A stretch of 64,000 bases of DNA, taken from Corynebacterium phocae (GTDB lineage Bacteria; Actinomycetota; Actinomycetes; Mycobacteriales; Mycobacteriaceae). The DNA lies in contig NZ_VXKJ01000037.1 of the NCBI RefSeq assembly GCF_008693075.1, positions 286,207-350,206 on the forward strand, in the 5' to 3' direction. The notes under the pieces were generated by a model, which worked only from the letters and a program-made list of their open reading frames with translations, searched no databases and was not told where the DNA came from. Position numbers and translations under genes: made by a program. Positions 1-7,990 of this stretch are shown here, piece by piece. Every line of letters starts with the position of its first letter. The first letter of the stretch is position 1.

Positions 1-1036
1 AACGGAAGTCGCCCAGCTTTCGCTGGAGGAAGTCCCGGACGTTGACTTTGCGGACATCGGCGGTTTGGACGCCCAGATCTCCCAGATCCGCGACGCGGTG
101 GAACTGCCGTTTACCCATCCGGAGCTCTACCGGAAATTTGACCTAGAACCTCCCAAGGGCGTCCTGCTATACGGGCCTCCCGGCTGCGGCAAGACTCTCA
201 TCGCTAAAGCCGTGGCTAACTCCTTGTCCCAGTCCTTGGGCGCGGATGAGCCCAGTTACTTCATTAATGTCAAGGGCCCGGAGCTGCTGAATAAGTTTGT
301 GGGGGAGACCGAAAGGCGGATCCGCCTTATCTTTGAACGCGCGCGAAACCTGGCCAGCCAGCCGGGAAACCGCCCCGTGGTGGTGTTCTTCGATGAGATG
401 GAATCCATCTTCCGCACCAGGGGTTCAGGCGTGAGTTCCGATATGGAAACCACCGTGGTCCCGCAGCTTCTCACCGAGCTAGACGGCGTGGAGGACATGC
501 ACAACGTCATTGTCATTGGTGCCACTAACCGTGAAGAACTCATCGACCCGGCCATCATGCGTCCCGGCCGCTTGGACATCAAGATCCGCGTCAACCGCCC
601 CAATAAACGCGACGCCCGGGACATCTTCGCCCGGCATTTCGACGTATCCGTCCCCCACGCCGGCCCCTTGGACAGCCTCATTGACGGCGCCGTGGAGGAA
701 CTCTACGCGGACCGCCCATTCGTGGAGCTGGTTTTCGAAGACGGCAGCACCCGGGTCCTGCATTACCGCGACTTTGTCTCCGGGGCCATGATTGCCAACA
801 TCATCTCCCGCGCCAAGAAATTAGCCATCAAAGAATCCATCAGCAGCGGTTCTAGCGCCAGCCTGAAATCCACTCACCTGAGCCAGGCCATAGCGGCCGA
901 ACAGGCCGAAAGCGAGCACATCCCTACCTCCACTAACCCGGAGGAGTGGGCAAAAATCCAGGGTGGCTCCGGCGGAAACCGCAAGGTGGCGGCAGTCAAC
1001 CAGTTAGGTTTTAGGAGCAGCTCGTGGCACGCATAA
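1..1036 (+). CDS. arc: Proteasome-associated-type AAA+ ATPase ARC/Mpa (5' partial)
   Basis: This is the C-terminal ~344 residues of the ring-shaped ATPase that recognises pupylated proteins and unfolds them. The reading frame is open from base 2, so the N-terminal coiled coil and OB domains lie outside the window. Visible are Walker A (GPPGCGKT, about bases 173-196), Walker B ([10 protein letters not shown]), the second region of homology ([20 protein letters not shown]) and the small helical AAA lid. In mycobacteria the protein ends in GQYL, which docks on the 20S core; here it ends in SSSWHA, so the docking tail is absent. This fits corynebacteria, which have no 20S proteasome. The stop overlaps the dop start by 13 bp, implying one operon. 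The family call is very secure; the cellular role (unfolding without degradation) is known from C. glutamicum and inferred here. Confidence 0.95.
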   Translation, partial: TEVAQLSLEEVPDVDFADIGGLDAQISQIRDAVELPFTHPELYRKFDLEPPKGVLLYGPPGCGKTLIAKAVANSLSQSLGADEPSYFINVKGPELLNKFVGETERRIRLIFERARNLASQPGNRPVVVFFDEMESIFRTRGSGVSSDMETTVVPQLLTELDGVEDMHNVIVIGATNREELIDPAIMRPGRLDIKIRVNRPNKRDARDIFARHFDVSVPHAGPLDSLIDGAVEELYADRPFVELVFEDGSTRVLHYRDFVSGAMIANIISRAKKLAIKESISSGSSASLKSTHLSQAIAAEQAESEHIPTSTNPEEWAKIQGGSGGNRKVAAVNQLGFRSSSWHA

Positions 1037-2553
1037 AACCCCGTTTTATTGGCACCGAAACCGAGTACGGGATCGTGTGCCCCCAGGACAAATCCCTATC
1101 ACCGATAGTCACCTCCACTCACGCCGTGGTGGGGTACGCCGCCATGCATACCTCCGCCCGCGCGCGCTGGGATTTCGCTGAGGAACACCCCTTGCGGGAC
1201 TCCCGCGGTTTCGATCTCAAACGCTATTCCACCGTCCCGGTGGTAGACCCCAACGCCATGGGGGTAGCCAATGTAGTAACTCCTAACGGCGCACGCTTTT
1301 ACGTGGACCACGCCCACCCGGAATATTCCTCTCCGGAGTGCGCCACCGCATGGGAGGCCATGGTCTACGACGCCGCGGGGACCGTCATCTCCCGGCAGGC
1401 AATGGACGCCGTGGCGCAGCTTTATGAACAGGAAACCAGCGTGCTTTCCGGGCATGAGCCCTGCCCGCCCCTGAGCTTTTATAAAAACAACGTGGACGGC
1501 AAAGGTGCGTCCTACGGCAGCCACGAAAATTACCTTTACTCCCGGGACACGGACTTTGACCTGCTTGCACAGTCCCTTATTCCCTTCTTTGTGACCCGCC
1601 AGGTAGTAACCGGTGCCGGCAGGGTGGGACTGGGACCTGATGGCGATGAGCCGGGTTTCCAGATCTCCCAGCGGGCGGACTACATTGAGCAGGAGATTTC
1701 TCTGGAAACCACCCTCAACCGGGGCATTATTAATACCCGGGATGAGCCGCACGCGGAATCCTCCCGCTTTGGACGCCTCCACGTCATTGTTGGTGACGCC
1801 AATCTTTCACAAACCTCCAACTTGCTCAAGTTGGGTATGACCTCCCTAGTCATGGACGCTATCGAGGAAGGCGTGGACTTCAGTGACCTGAAGCTCGCTG
1901 ACCCGGTCGGTGATATCAAGCGGGTGAGCCGCGACCTCACACTCACCGTGCCCCTGCAGCTTAAAGATGGCCGCAGCCTAACTGCGCTGGAGATTTTGGC
2001 CGCCTACCGGTCCAGGATCTGCGAGGATGACGCCGATCAAAGGATTTTGTCCGCTTGGGACGAGGTGGTGGGAATCCTGGCCGGCAACCCACTTGAGGCT
2101 GCCCATCTCCTTGATTGGGTTGCCAAATACCGCCTGGTTAAGGGCTACCTAGACAGGGGAGTAGCGCCCACTGACCCTAGGTTGGGTGTCATTGATATCC
2201 AGTACACCGACCTCAACCCGCACAAGTCACTCTACGAAGCCCTTACCCGCAAAGGACAGATGCGGCAATTGGTGGACGCCCAAACGGTTGCCACGGCCGC
2301 AGCCATTCCCCCCACCAGTAGCCGCGCCTATTTCCGCGGCCGGGTGGCGGAGCGGTTTGGCGACAACGTTTTCGCTTCCAACTGGCAAAACGTGACCCTA
2401 CGCGTGGGGAACAGGTTTGCCGTGTTTAGGCTCAATGAGGTAGACGCTCTTACCCAACCGGCGGTTGTCAGCGCACTAGATGAGGCCCGCGGCGTAGAGG
2501 ACCTACTCGCACGGCTGGCCGGCGCGGGAATTGAACCGGAATATAGCTTGTAG
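1024..2553 (+). CDS. dop: Pup deamidase/depupylase Dop
   Basis: Dop (509 aa) is a carboxylate-amine-ligase-fold enzyme that converts the C-terminal Gln of Pup to Glu and removes Pup from tagged proteins. The family N-terminal motif ([14 protein letters not shown]), the conserved segment with the catalytic Asp ([14 protein letters not shown], about residues 97-110), the [17 protein letters not shown] block and the NTRDEPHAE block are all present. The start is GTG at 1024, inside the end of the ARC gene, so the two are probably translated from one mRNA. It resembles PafA (2886-4289), but length and motif spacing identify it as Dop. In C. glutamicum, Dop remains active although no proteasome exists. 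Confidence 0.95.
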   Translation: MARIKPRFIGTETEYGIVCPQDKSLSPIVTSTHAVVGYAAMHTSARARWDFAEEHPLRDSRGFDLKRYSTVPVVDPNAMGVANVVTPNGARFYVDHAHPEYSSPECATAWEAMVYDAAGTVISRQAMDAVAQLYEQETSVLSGHEPCPPLSFYKNNVDGKGASYGSHENYLYSRDTDFDLLAQSLIPFFVTRQVVTGAGRVGLGPDGDEPGFQISQRADYIEQEISLETTLNRGIINTRDEPHAESSRFGRLHVIVGDANLSQTSNLLKLGMTSLVMDAIEEGVDFSDLKLADPVGDIKRVSRDLTLTVPLQLKDGRSLTALEILAAYRSRICEDDADQRILSAWDEVVGILAGNPLEAAHLLDWVAKYRLVKGYLDRGVAPTDPRLGVIDIQYTDLNPHKSLYEALTRKGQMRQLVDAQTVATAAAIPPTSSRAYFRGRVAERFGDNVFASNWQNVTLRVGNRFAVFRLNEVDALTQPAVVSALDEARGVEDLLARLAGAGIEPEYSL

Positions 2554-2697
2554 GCCCCACGTGCTACCGGGATCCTCAAAGCTCCGGTCAGTGTCACGCC
2601 ACCAAAATTTCACAGCCCTATTGACCACCAAAACCTAAAACCCCAAAACCGCACAACCAGCTAGCGAGAAGTTAGCTACACACAGATAAGGAGTCTT

Positions 2698-2889
2698 ATG
2701 ACTGGCAAACAATCACAGGTACACGGAACCGGTGCCAGGGACGCAAACGAGGACAGCACCGAGGCCCAGGCTGGGCAGGTTCAGTTCAGCGTGGCCGGCA
2801 CTGATGACCTACTCGATGAGATTGACGGGTTGTTGGAAAATAACGCTGAGGAATTTGTCCGCTCCTATGTCCAAAAGGGTGGACAGTGA
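2698..2889 (+). CDS. pup: Prokaryotic ubiquitin-like protein Pup
   Basis: Pup is a 63-residue, largely disordered tag that PafA joins through its C-terminus to lysines of target proteins. The C-terminal half ([18 protein letters not shown]) is the conserved helix bound by ARC, Dop and PafA. The last residues are KGGQ, so the tag must be deamidated to GGE by Dop before ligation. The start ATG follows AAGGAG with good spacing. The stop overlaps the pafA GTG start (GTGA), which suggests translational coupling. In mycobacteria prcB and prcA lie between pup and pafA; here the two touch, leaving no room for proteasome genes. Confidence 0.97.
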   Translation: MTGKQSQVHGTGARDANEDSTEAQAGQVQFSVAGTDDLLDEIDGLLENNAEEFVRSYVQKGGQ

Positions 2890-4289
2890 GCGTATTTTAC
2901 CGGCGCATTATGGGAGTGGAGACTGAGTACGGGCTTATTGCGGCTCCACCTCCGCGCCAGCGCCAGTTAGCGCCCGATGAACTAGCCCGCGTGCTATTTT
3001 CGCCGGTAGTGCGGGAATATTCTTCTTCCAATATCTTCTTGGACAACGCCTCCCGGCTCTACCTGGACGTGGGCTCACACCCAGAGGTGGCCACGGCGGA
3101 ATGTGACAGTTTGTCGCAATTGCTGGCCTATGAGCGCGCCGGGGATGAGGTCGTAGATGAATTGGCCCAGACCGCTGAGCATGCCCTTCCCGGGAGCAGA
3201 GTTTACCTGTTTAAAAACAACGTGGACTCCGCCGGAAACTCCTACGGTTGCCATGAGAATTACCTGGTGGGGCGCAACATAGTCTTGAGGGAGTTGGGGC
3301 GCGCTATCCTACCGTTCCTGATTACCCGCCAGCTAATTTGCGGTGCCGGAATGATAGCCCCGGCTAAGGGGGACCAACCTGCCCAGTTCTTGCTGTCCCA
3401 GCGCGCGGACCAGGTGTGGGAGTCGGTGTCCTCAGCCACCACGCGTTCGCGGCCTATCATCAACACACGGGACGAACCCCACGGTGACTCGAAACGGTTC
3501 CGCCGCATGCATGTCATCATCGGGGATTCCAATATGGCCGAGCCCAGTTTTGCCCTCAAAGTGGGCAGCATGCTGCTCATGGTGGAGATGATCGAGGCGG
3601 GGTTTGACTTACCCGACCTGGAAATCGATGAACCCATTGTCCAACTGCGCCGCATTGCCAGGGATGAGACGGGACGCGTGGAGCTTCCTCTTAGCCGCGG
3701 CGGAACCACCACACCGTTGGCAGTCCAAACTGCACTCTACGAATGTGCCGGAAAGTGGTTGGACTCCCGCCCTGAGAAAGGAACCTCCAACGCGGAACTG
3801 CGCCGGGTTCATCAGCTGTGGGGAGATGTCCTTGCAGCCATTGATTCTGGGGATTTTTCCAAGGTCAACCGGGATGTTGATTGGGTGATTAAAAAGCAGC
3901 TGCTGGAGCGTTACCGGGACCGCCTGGGCGGGGACTGGGCCCACCCCAAGTTGGCGCAAATCGATCTGACCTACCACGATATCCGCGTGGGCCGGGGTGT
4001 CTACGACCACCTAGTGCAGCGCGGCTTGGTTAACCGGTGGATTGACGATATAGACATTGCCAGAGCTAAGCGTATGGCTCCGGCCACCACGCGCGCTGCT
4101 ATGCGTGGGAGGTTCTTAGCGCAGGCCCGCGCGAGCAATGCCAATATCACGGTGGACTGGACGCGGATGAAGGTCAACCGGCCGGAGCCGCATACGGAGG
4201 AATTCCTCGATCCTTTTGAAACTAACGATAACCGGCTTGAGGCGTTGATAGACTACATGGTTAATAACGCCGATACGCCACCAGAATAG
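2886..4289 (+). CDS. pafA: Pup--protein ligase PafA
   Basis: PafA (467 aa) phosphorylates the C-terminal glutamate of Pup with ATP and transfers it to substrate lysines. The N-terminal [10 protein letters not shown] motif, the catalytic-Asp segment ([16 protein letters not shown], about residues 58-73), the [17 protein letters not shown] block and [17 protein letters not shown] are clear. Translation starts at GTG 2886, overlapping the pup stop by four bases. The gene is followed by a small perfect inverted repeat (4292-4307) and then pafB. Length and motifs are normal for the family, and nothing looks damaged. Confidence 0.96.
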   Translation: MSVFYRRIMGVETEYGLIAAPPPRQRQLAPDELARVLFSPVVREYSSSNIFLDNASRLYLDVGSHPEVATAECDSLSQLLAYERAGDEVVDELAQTAEHALPGSRVYLFKNNVDSAGNSYGCHENYLVGRNIVLRELGRAILPFLITRQLICGAGMIAPAKGDQPAQFLLSQRADQVWESVSSATTRSRPIINTRDEPHGDSKRFRRMHVIIGDSNMAEPSFALKVGSMLLMVEMIEAGFDLPDLEIDEPIVQLRRIARDETGRVELPLSRGGTTTPLAVQTALYECAGKWLDSRPEKGTSNAELRRVHQLWGDVLAAIDSGDFSKVNRDVDWVIKKQLLERYRDRLGGDWAHPKLAQIDLTYHDIRVGRGVYDHLVQRGLVNRWIDDIDIARAKRMAPATTRAAMRGRFLAQARASNANITVDWTRMKVNRPEPHTEEFLDPFETNDNRLEALIDYMVNNADTPPE

Positions 4290-4291
4290 CT

Positions 4292-4307
4292 CTCACGGTT
4301 CCGTGAG
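4292..4307 (+). terminator. Small inverted repeat between pafA and pafB
   Basis: CTCACGG-TT-CCGTGAG is a perfect 7-bp inverted repeat with a 2-base centre, followed by a pyrimidine-rich run (TGTTCTCTTCC) without a clean T tract. It may attenuate transcription between the ligase and the PafBC regulator genes, or be an operator. The evidence is symmetry only. Confidence 0.35.
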
Positions 4308-4337
4308 GCTTGTTCTCTTCCACAAGGGAGTTTCCTT

Positions 4338-5321
4338 TTGTCTGAACGCCACAACGCCGCCGTGGAACGGATGGCTAGTTTGACTTTCGCGCTTTTGGGT
4401 ACCGCTCAGCTCAAAGGCAAGCACGCCTTCCGGACAGGGGAGTGGATCCAAGAAAACATTCCCGGTTATCCCCAGGACGGGGATGGCAAGAATGGAAAGG
4501 CTGCTTTCCGCAAGCAGCTACAGCGGGACATCTCCACGCTGGCTCTGGCGGGGGTGCCGGTTGTTTTTGAAAGAGGCACTGGGAACACGCCCACTAAGGT
4601 CCGCATTGATGAGGAGCGTTACCGCCTTCCGGAGGTGGAATTTACTCCGGAAGAGGCCATGGTGCTGGGCCTGGCCGGCGGGCTTGGACAGGAGGGTGGT
4701 CTTTCTATCTTCTCCCAGACTGGCTGGACCAAGATGGCTGCGGCGGGAAACTCGCGGAATTTTGGTGGCCCGCAGTTTGCCGCTTTCAACGACGTACGGC
4801 GCATTAAACCGCAGGACTTCCAGGCTCTAATTTCTGGAGTGGACAAACGCCGGAGCATTTCTTTTAGCTACCAGGCTTCACCAACTGCCCGGGCGCAGAC
4901 CCGGCGGATGGATCCGTGGGGCCTGGTGCCCCGGCAAGGCCGGGTTTACCTGGTGGGCTGGGATCTTGACAAAATGGCACCCCGCGCCTTCCGTATTACC
5001 CGCGTGAGCGGAGTCCAGCGGGAAGCCGCCGCTAGTGATTTCCATGCCCCGGACAGGCCGCTGGCTGAGATTGTCTCGAGCTTCATTGACCCCCAGGACC
5101 TGGTGGATGCCTTGGTCAGGATCCCCGAGGATTCCGCCGTGGAAATCAGTAGCCTAGGGCACAGAAGAGACGATGGCTTGGTTGTCATCAAACAGGTATC
5201 AGCTGATTGGCTGGCGCGCACCGCCGTAGGGTTTGCCCCAGAGGTAGAGGTTATAGAACCCCAGTCGGTCCGTGAGAGTATTGCAGCCCTGCTAGAAAAG
5301 GTGGAAACCAATGGCCGTTAG
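4338..5321 (+). CDS. pafB: WYL-domain transcriptional regulator PafB
   Basis: PafB (327 aa) forms with PafC the regulator that turns on the RecA/LexA-independent DNA-damage response in mycobacteria. An N-terminal helix-turn-helix region (about residues 1-90) is followed by a WYL domain (about 150-240, with ISFSYQASPTARAQTRRMDPWGLV) and the WCX extension. The start is TTG at 4338 after AAGGGAG; an alternative is the internal ATG of RMASL. It overlaps pafC by 11 bp. The pair next to pafA matches mycobacterial gene order. The function in Corynebacterium is inferred from that homology. Confidence 0.9.
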   Translation: MSERHNAAVERMASLTFALLGTAQLKGKHAFRTGEWIQENIPGYPQDGDGKNGKAAFRKQLQRDISTLALAGVPVVFERGTGNTPTKVRIDEERYRLPEVEFTPEEAMVLGLAGGLGQEGGLSIFSQTGWTKMAAAGNSRNFGGPQFAAFNDVRRIKPQDFQALISGVDKRRSISFSYQASPTARAQTRRMDPWGLVPRQGRVYLVGWDLDKMAPRAFRITRVSGVQREAAASDFHAPDRPLAEIVSSFIDPQDLVDALVRIPEDSAVEISSLGHRRDDGLVVIKQVSADWLARTAVGFAPEVEVIEPQSVRESIAALLEKVETNGR

Positions 5322-6264
5322 CCCGCAGAAGCTCGAAGATTTAGTCCGGTGGCTCAACCTCGTTCCTTACTTCAGCACGCACTCTGATTTTTCCCTCATG
5401 GAGGCTGCCCAGGACCTGGGGATAAACGCTAAGGAGCTCCGGGACGTCATGCAGACTCTCACGTGCCTGGGCGTTGGTAAGTTTCATGGGGAGTTGTTTG
5501 ACATGGAGGTCGAGTACCGGGGCGTCAACATCATTGATGACTTGGGGCTCAATGAACCCCTGCGTCTTACTCCCACCGAAGCCTCCACCTACTTGTTGAC
5601 CTTGGAGGCGCTGGAGGAGATGCCGGGGTTAGTAGACGCTGAGGCGGTGGTGTCTGCGGCCGCCAAGCTGCGCGGGATCATGGATAAGAAGGCGCTGGCC
5701 ATCTATGATTCGCTGGCTAAACCAGATCCCCGTCATGTGGAGCTGCGCAGCACCATCTCCCGCGCGCTTGAGGAAGGCGTGCAGATTGAAATCAAGTATT
5801 GGTCCGCGCGCAGTGACAAGACTTCCGTCCGGGTGGTGTCCCCGCACAGTGTTTTTATCAGGGAAGACGACGTTTATTTGCGGGCTTGGCAGGATGACAT
5901 CGCGCAGTGGCGCACCTTCCGCGTGGACCGGATCCTGGACATCCAGGTTCTTCCGGAAAAATCTACTGCTCCCGCCCTAGATCCGGTACTTGATGCCGAT
6001 GATCCCTTTGGTTTCACCGATCCCCGGCGCGCCGAGCTATCAGTTCATCCAGAATTCACGTGGCTGGCCGAGCACTATGACATTGACTTTGGTGAGCCCC
6101 GGGAAGACGGCTTCCTTACTGCAACAATGCCTATTGGCAGTGAGGAGTGGTTCATTCGCTTTGCCCTGGGCCAAGCCGATAGGCTTACCGTGATTGGACC
6201 GCAAACGCTAGTGGAAGCGGTGGCAAGGGCTGCGCGGTCCGCTGCAGCTAGTTATACTAAGTAA
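5311..6264 (+). CDS. pafC: WYL-domain transcriptional regulator PafC
   Basis: PafC (317 aa) is the partner of PafB. It has an N-terminal winged-helix region starting [16 protein letters not shown], then a WYL domain (about residues 150-225, with [23 protein letters not shown]) and a WCX-like C-terminus. The ATG at 5311 lies within pafB, so expression is probably coupled. Its final codons contain TATACT (6253-6258), a plausible -10 element for tatA downstream. Confidence 0.9.
   Translation: MAVSPQKLEDLVRWLNLVPYFSTHSDFSLMEAAQDLGINAKELRDVMQTLTCLGVGKFHGELFDMEVEYRGVNIIDDLGLNEPLRLTPTEASTYLLTLEALEEMPGLVDAEAVVSAAAKLRGIMDKKALAIYDSLAKPDPRHVELRSTISRALEEGVQIEIKYWSARSDKTSVRVVSPHSVFIREDDVYLRAWQDDIAQWRTFRVDRILDIQVLPEKSTAPALDPVLDADDPFGFTDPRRAELSVHPEFTWLAEHYDIDFGEPREDGFLTATMPIGSEEWFIRFALGQADRLTVIGPQTLVEAVARAARSAAASYTK
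6253..6258 (+). promoter_or_regulatory. Possible -10 element for tatA
   Basis: TATACT sits in the last codons of pafC about 80 bp before the tatA ATG. No convincing -35 hexamer is visible, so this rests on the -10 match alone. Confidence 0.35.
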
Positions 6265-6341
6265 TCGTCTCAACGAAGATATTGGTGCCAGTTGACGTAT
6301 CCATCAGCTCTGGCTTAACGCATTTTGTGAAAGAGGTCCCT

Positions 6342-6764
6342 ATGCCTACCCTTGGCGCTCCCGAGATTATTCTCATTATTCTTGCCATCATCCTGCTCTT
6401 TGGGGCCAAGAAGCTCCCGGAGCTCGCCCGTTCGGTCGGGCGCTCCATGCGCATCTTTAAATCTGAGGTTAAGGAGATGTCCAATGATGACGATAATCCG
6501 GATGCCTCCCCACAACAGCAGGCGTACCAAGCTCCGCAGCAGCAGGCCCAGTTACCGCAGGGCCAGCCCCAGAACTTAGGCCAGGCCGCTCATCCACTAC
6601 AGCAACCACAAGCCCAGCCCCAGCAGCAGCCCGGTCAGCCGGGCAACTATGCGCAGCAAGGCGACTTTGGCCAAGGCCCCCAGGGCTACAACAACCCGCA
6701 GGGCTCCAACCACGCTCAGGGCTACAATGATCACCAGGGCTACACCAACCCTAACGCCCACTAA
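6342..6764 (+). CDS. tatA: Twin-arginine translocase subunit TatA
   Basis: TatA (140 aa) polymerises to form the Tat export pore for folded proteins. The short N-terminal membrane helix ([21 protein letters not shown]), the FG hinge and the amphipathic helix ([16 protein letters not shown]) are typical. I chose ATG 6342 because it follows GAAAGAGG; an upstream in-frame GTG at 6282 would prepend residues TatA does not have. The C-terminal ~85 residues are unusually rich in Gln, Pro, Asn, Gly and Tyr with repeated QGY/NPQG motifs. tatC follows after about 120 bp. Confidence 0.93.
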   Translation: MPTLGAPEIILIILAIILLFGAKKLPELARSVGRSMRIFKSEVKEMSNDDDNPDASPQQQAYQAPQQQAQLPQGQPQNLGQAAHPLQQPQAQPQQQPGQPGNYAQQGDFGQGPQGYNNPQGSNHAQGYNDHQGYTNPNAH

Positions 6765-6884
6765 TTGTCTACTTCCACCGCAGTCATCCGTGGCCGCACC
6801 GCATCAATGAATCTCCCAGCCCTGGGCGGATGCGCGGTGACACCACGGGGTGCCTGTGGTTTTCAAAAGGATTAGCACCAGACC

Positions 6885-7979
6885 ATGAAGAACCCCGCGC
6901 GCAAGGCACAGGCGCTGTCGCGATTGAGGTTTAGCCGGGAAAAGAAAAATCCTACCGGTGACATGACCTTGATAGAGCACTTGCAGGAACTCCGCAAGCG
7001 CTTGTTTTTGGCTGTCTTGTTCCTCTCCTTGGGAACCGCAGTGGGCTTTATTTGGTACGGTTCCGCACCAGCCGGGTGGGCACCGCTGGGGGAAATCCTG
7101 CGTCAGCCCTATTGCGACTTGCCTCCGGAGATGCGCGCCTCTTTTAACGCGGACAACGAATGCCGGCTTTTAGCCACCCGGCCTTTCGAGATGTTTATGC
7201 TCCGCCTCAAGGTGGGGGCCTTGGCCGGTGTGGTGATTTCTTCTCCGCTGTGGCTCTACCAAGTGTGGGCTTTCATTGTCCCCGGTTTGCACAAAAACGA
7301 ACGCCGCTGGACCTACGCTTTTGTCAGTGTTGCCGTCTTGCTTTTCACTGCTGGCGCGTTGCTGGCCTACTTCGTGATGAGCATTGGCCTGCGTTTCTTG
7401 CTGGGGATTGGTGATGAGTTCCAGGCGGCCGCGCTATCGGGCGGGGACTATTACAACTACTTCCTTGCGCTGCTGGTTATCTTTGGTATCAGCTTCGAGG
7501 TCCCCCTAGTTATTGTCATGCTCAATGTTTTAGGGATTGTGGAGTATGCCACTGTTAAGGGCAAGCGCCGGTTGACCGTGGTCATCATCATGGTGTTCGC
7601 GGCGGTGTTGACCCCGGGAGGTGAGCCGGCGTCCATGCTGATCATGTCCGTCTGCGTGTGGCTCTTGGTGGAGTTGGCTTTCCAGTTCTGCCGTATCAAT
7701 GACAAACGCCGCAACCGTAGCCGTCCCGAGTGGATGGATGTAGATGATGAATCCGCAGCCCCGGTGGCCCCTGCGCAACCGGTGGCGCCGCCTGCTCCCG
7801 CACCTGCCCCTAGGCGCGTGCAGCCAGGCTATCCACCGCAACCAGCGCGGCCAGCTAGTCCCTCCCCAACACCTGTCGCACCGCAGCCCGTCCAGTCCAC
7901 ACGGACGCAGGAATCTTCTCACCCGCAGCGTCCAGGCAGGCCAGCGCCTAAAGCTAATCCTTTTGATGATGTCCTGTAA
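6885..7979 (+). CDS. tatC: Twin-arginine translocase subunit TatC
   Basis: TatC (364 aa) is the polytopic receptor that binds twin-arginine signal peptides. The N-terminal MTLIEHLQELRKRLF motif and six hydrophobic segments up to about residue 270 are present, with the conserved FEMFMLRLKVG and FGISFEVPLVIVML stretches. The last ~90 residues form an Ala/Pro-rich cytoplasmic tail, longer than the E. coli protein. The ATG follows AAAAGGA. The helicase gene starts 11 bp downstream, so all three are probably co-transcribed. Confidence 0.95.
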   Translation: MKNPARKAQALSRLRFSREKKNPTGDMTLIEHLQELRKRLFLAVLFLSLGTAVGFIWYGSAPAGWAPLGEILRQPYCDLPPEMRASFNADNECRLLATRPFEMFMLRLKVGALAGVVISSPLWLYQVWAFIVPGLHKNERRWTYAFVSVAVLLFTAGALLAYFVMSIGLRFLLGIGDEFQAAALSGGDYYNYFLALLVIFGISFEVPLVIVMLNVLGIVEYATVKGKRRLTVVIIMVFAAVLTPGGEPASMLIMSVCVWLLVELAFQFCRINDKRRNRSRPEWMDVDDESAAPVAPAQPVAPPAPAPAPRRVQPGYPPQPARPASPSPTPVAPQPVQSTRTQESSHPQRPGRPAPKANPFDDVL

Positions 7980-7990
7980 TCTGGGAAAGT

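Noticed and set aside
1099..1782. Long antisense frames inside dop, secA2, ndh and other genes
   Set aside because: They mirror the codon structure of high-GC genes, have no ribosome-binding sites and show no family resemblance.
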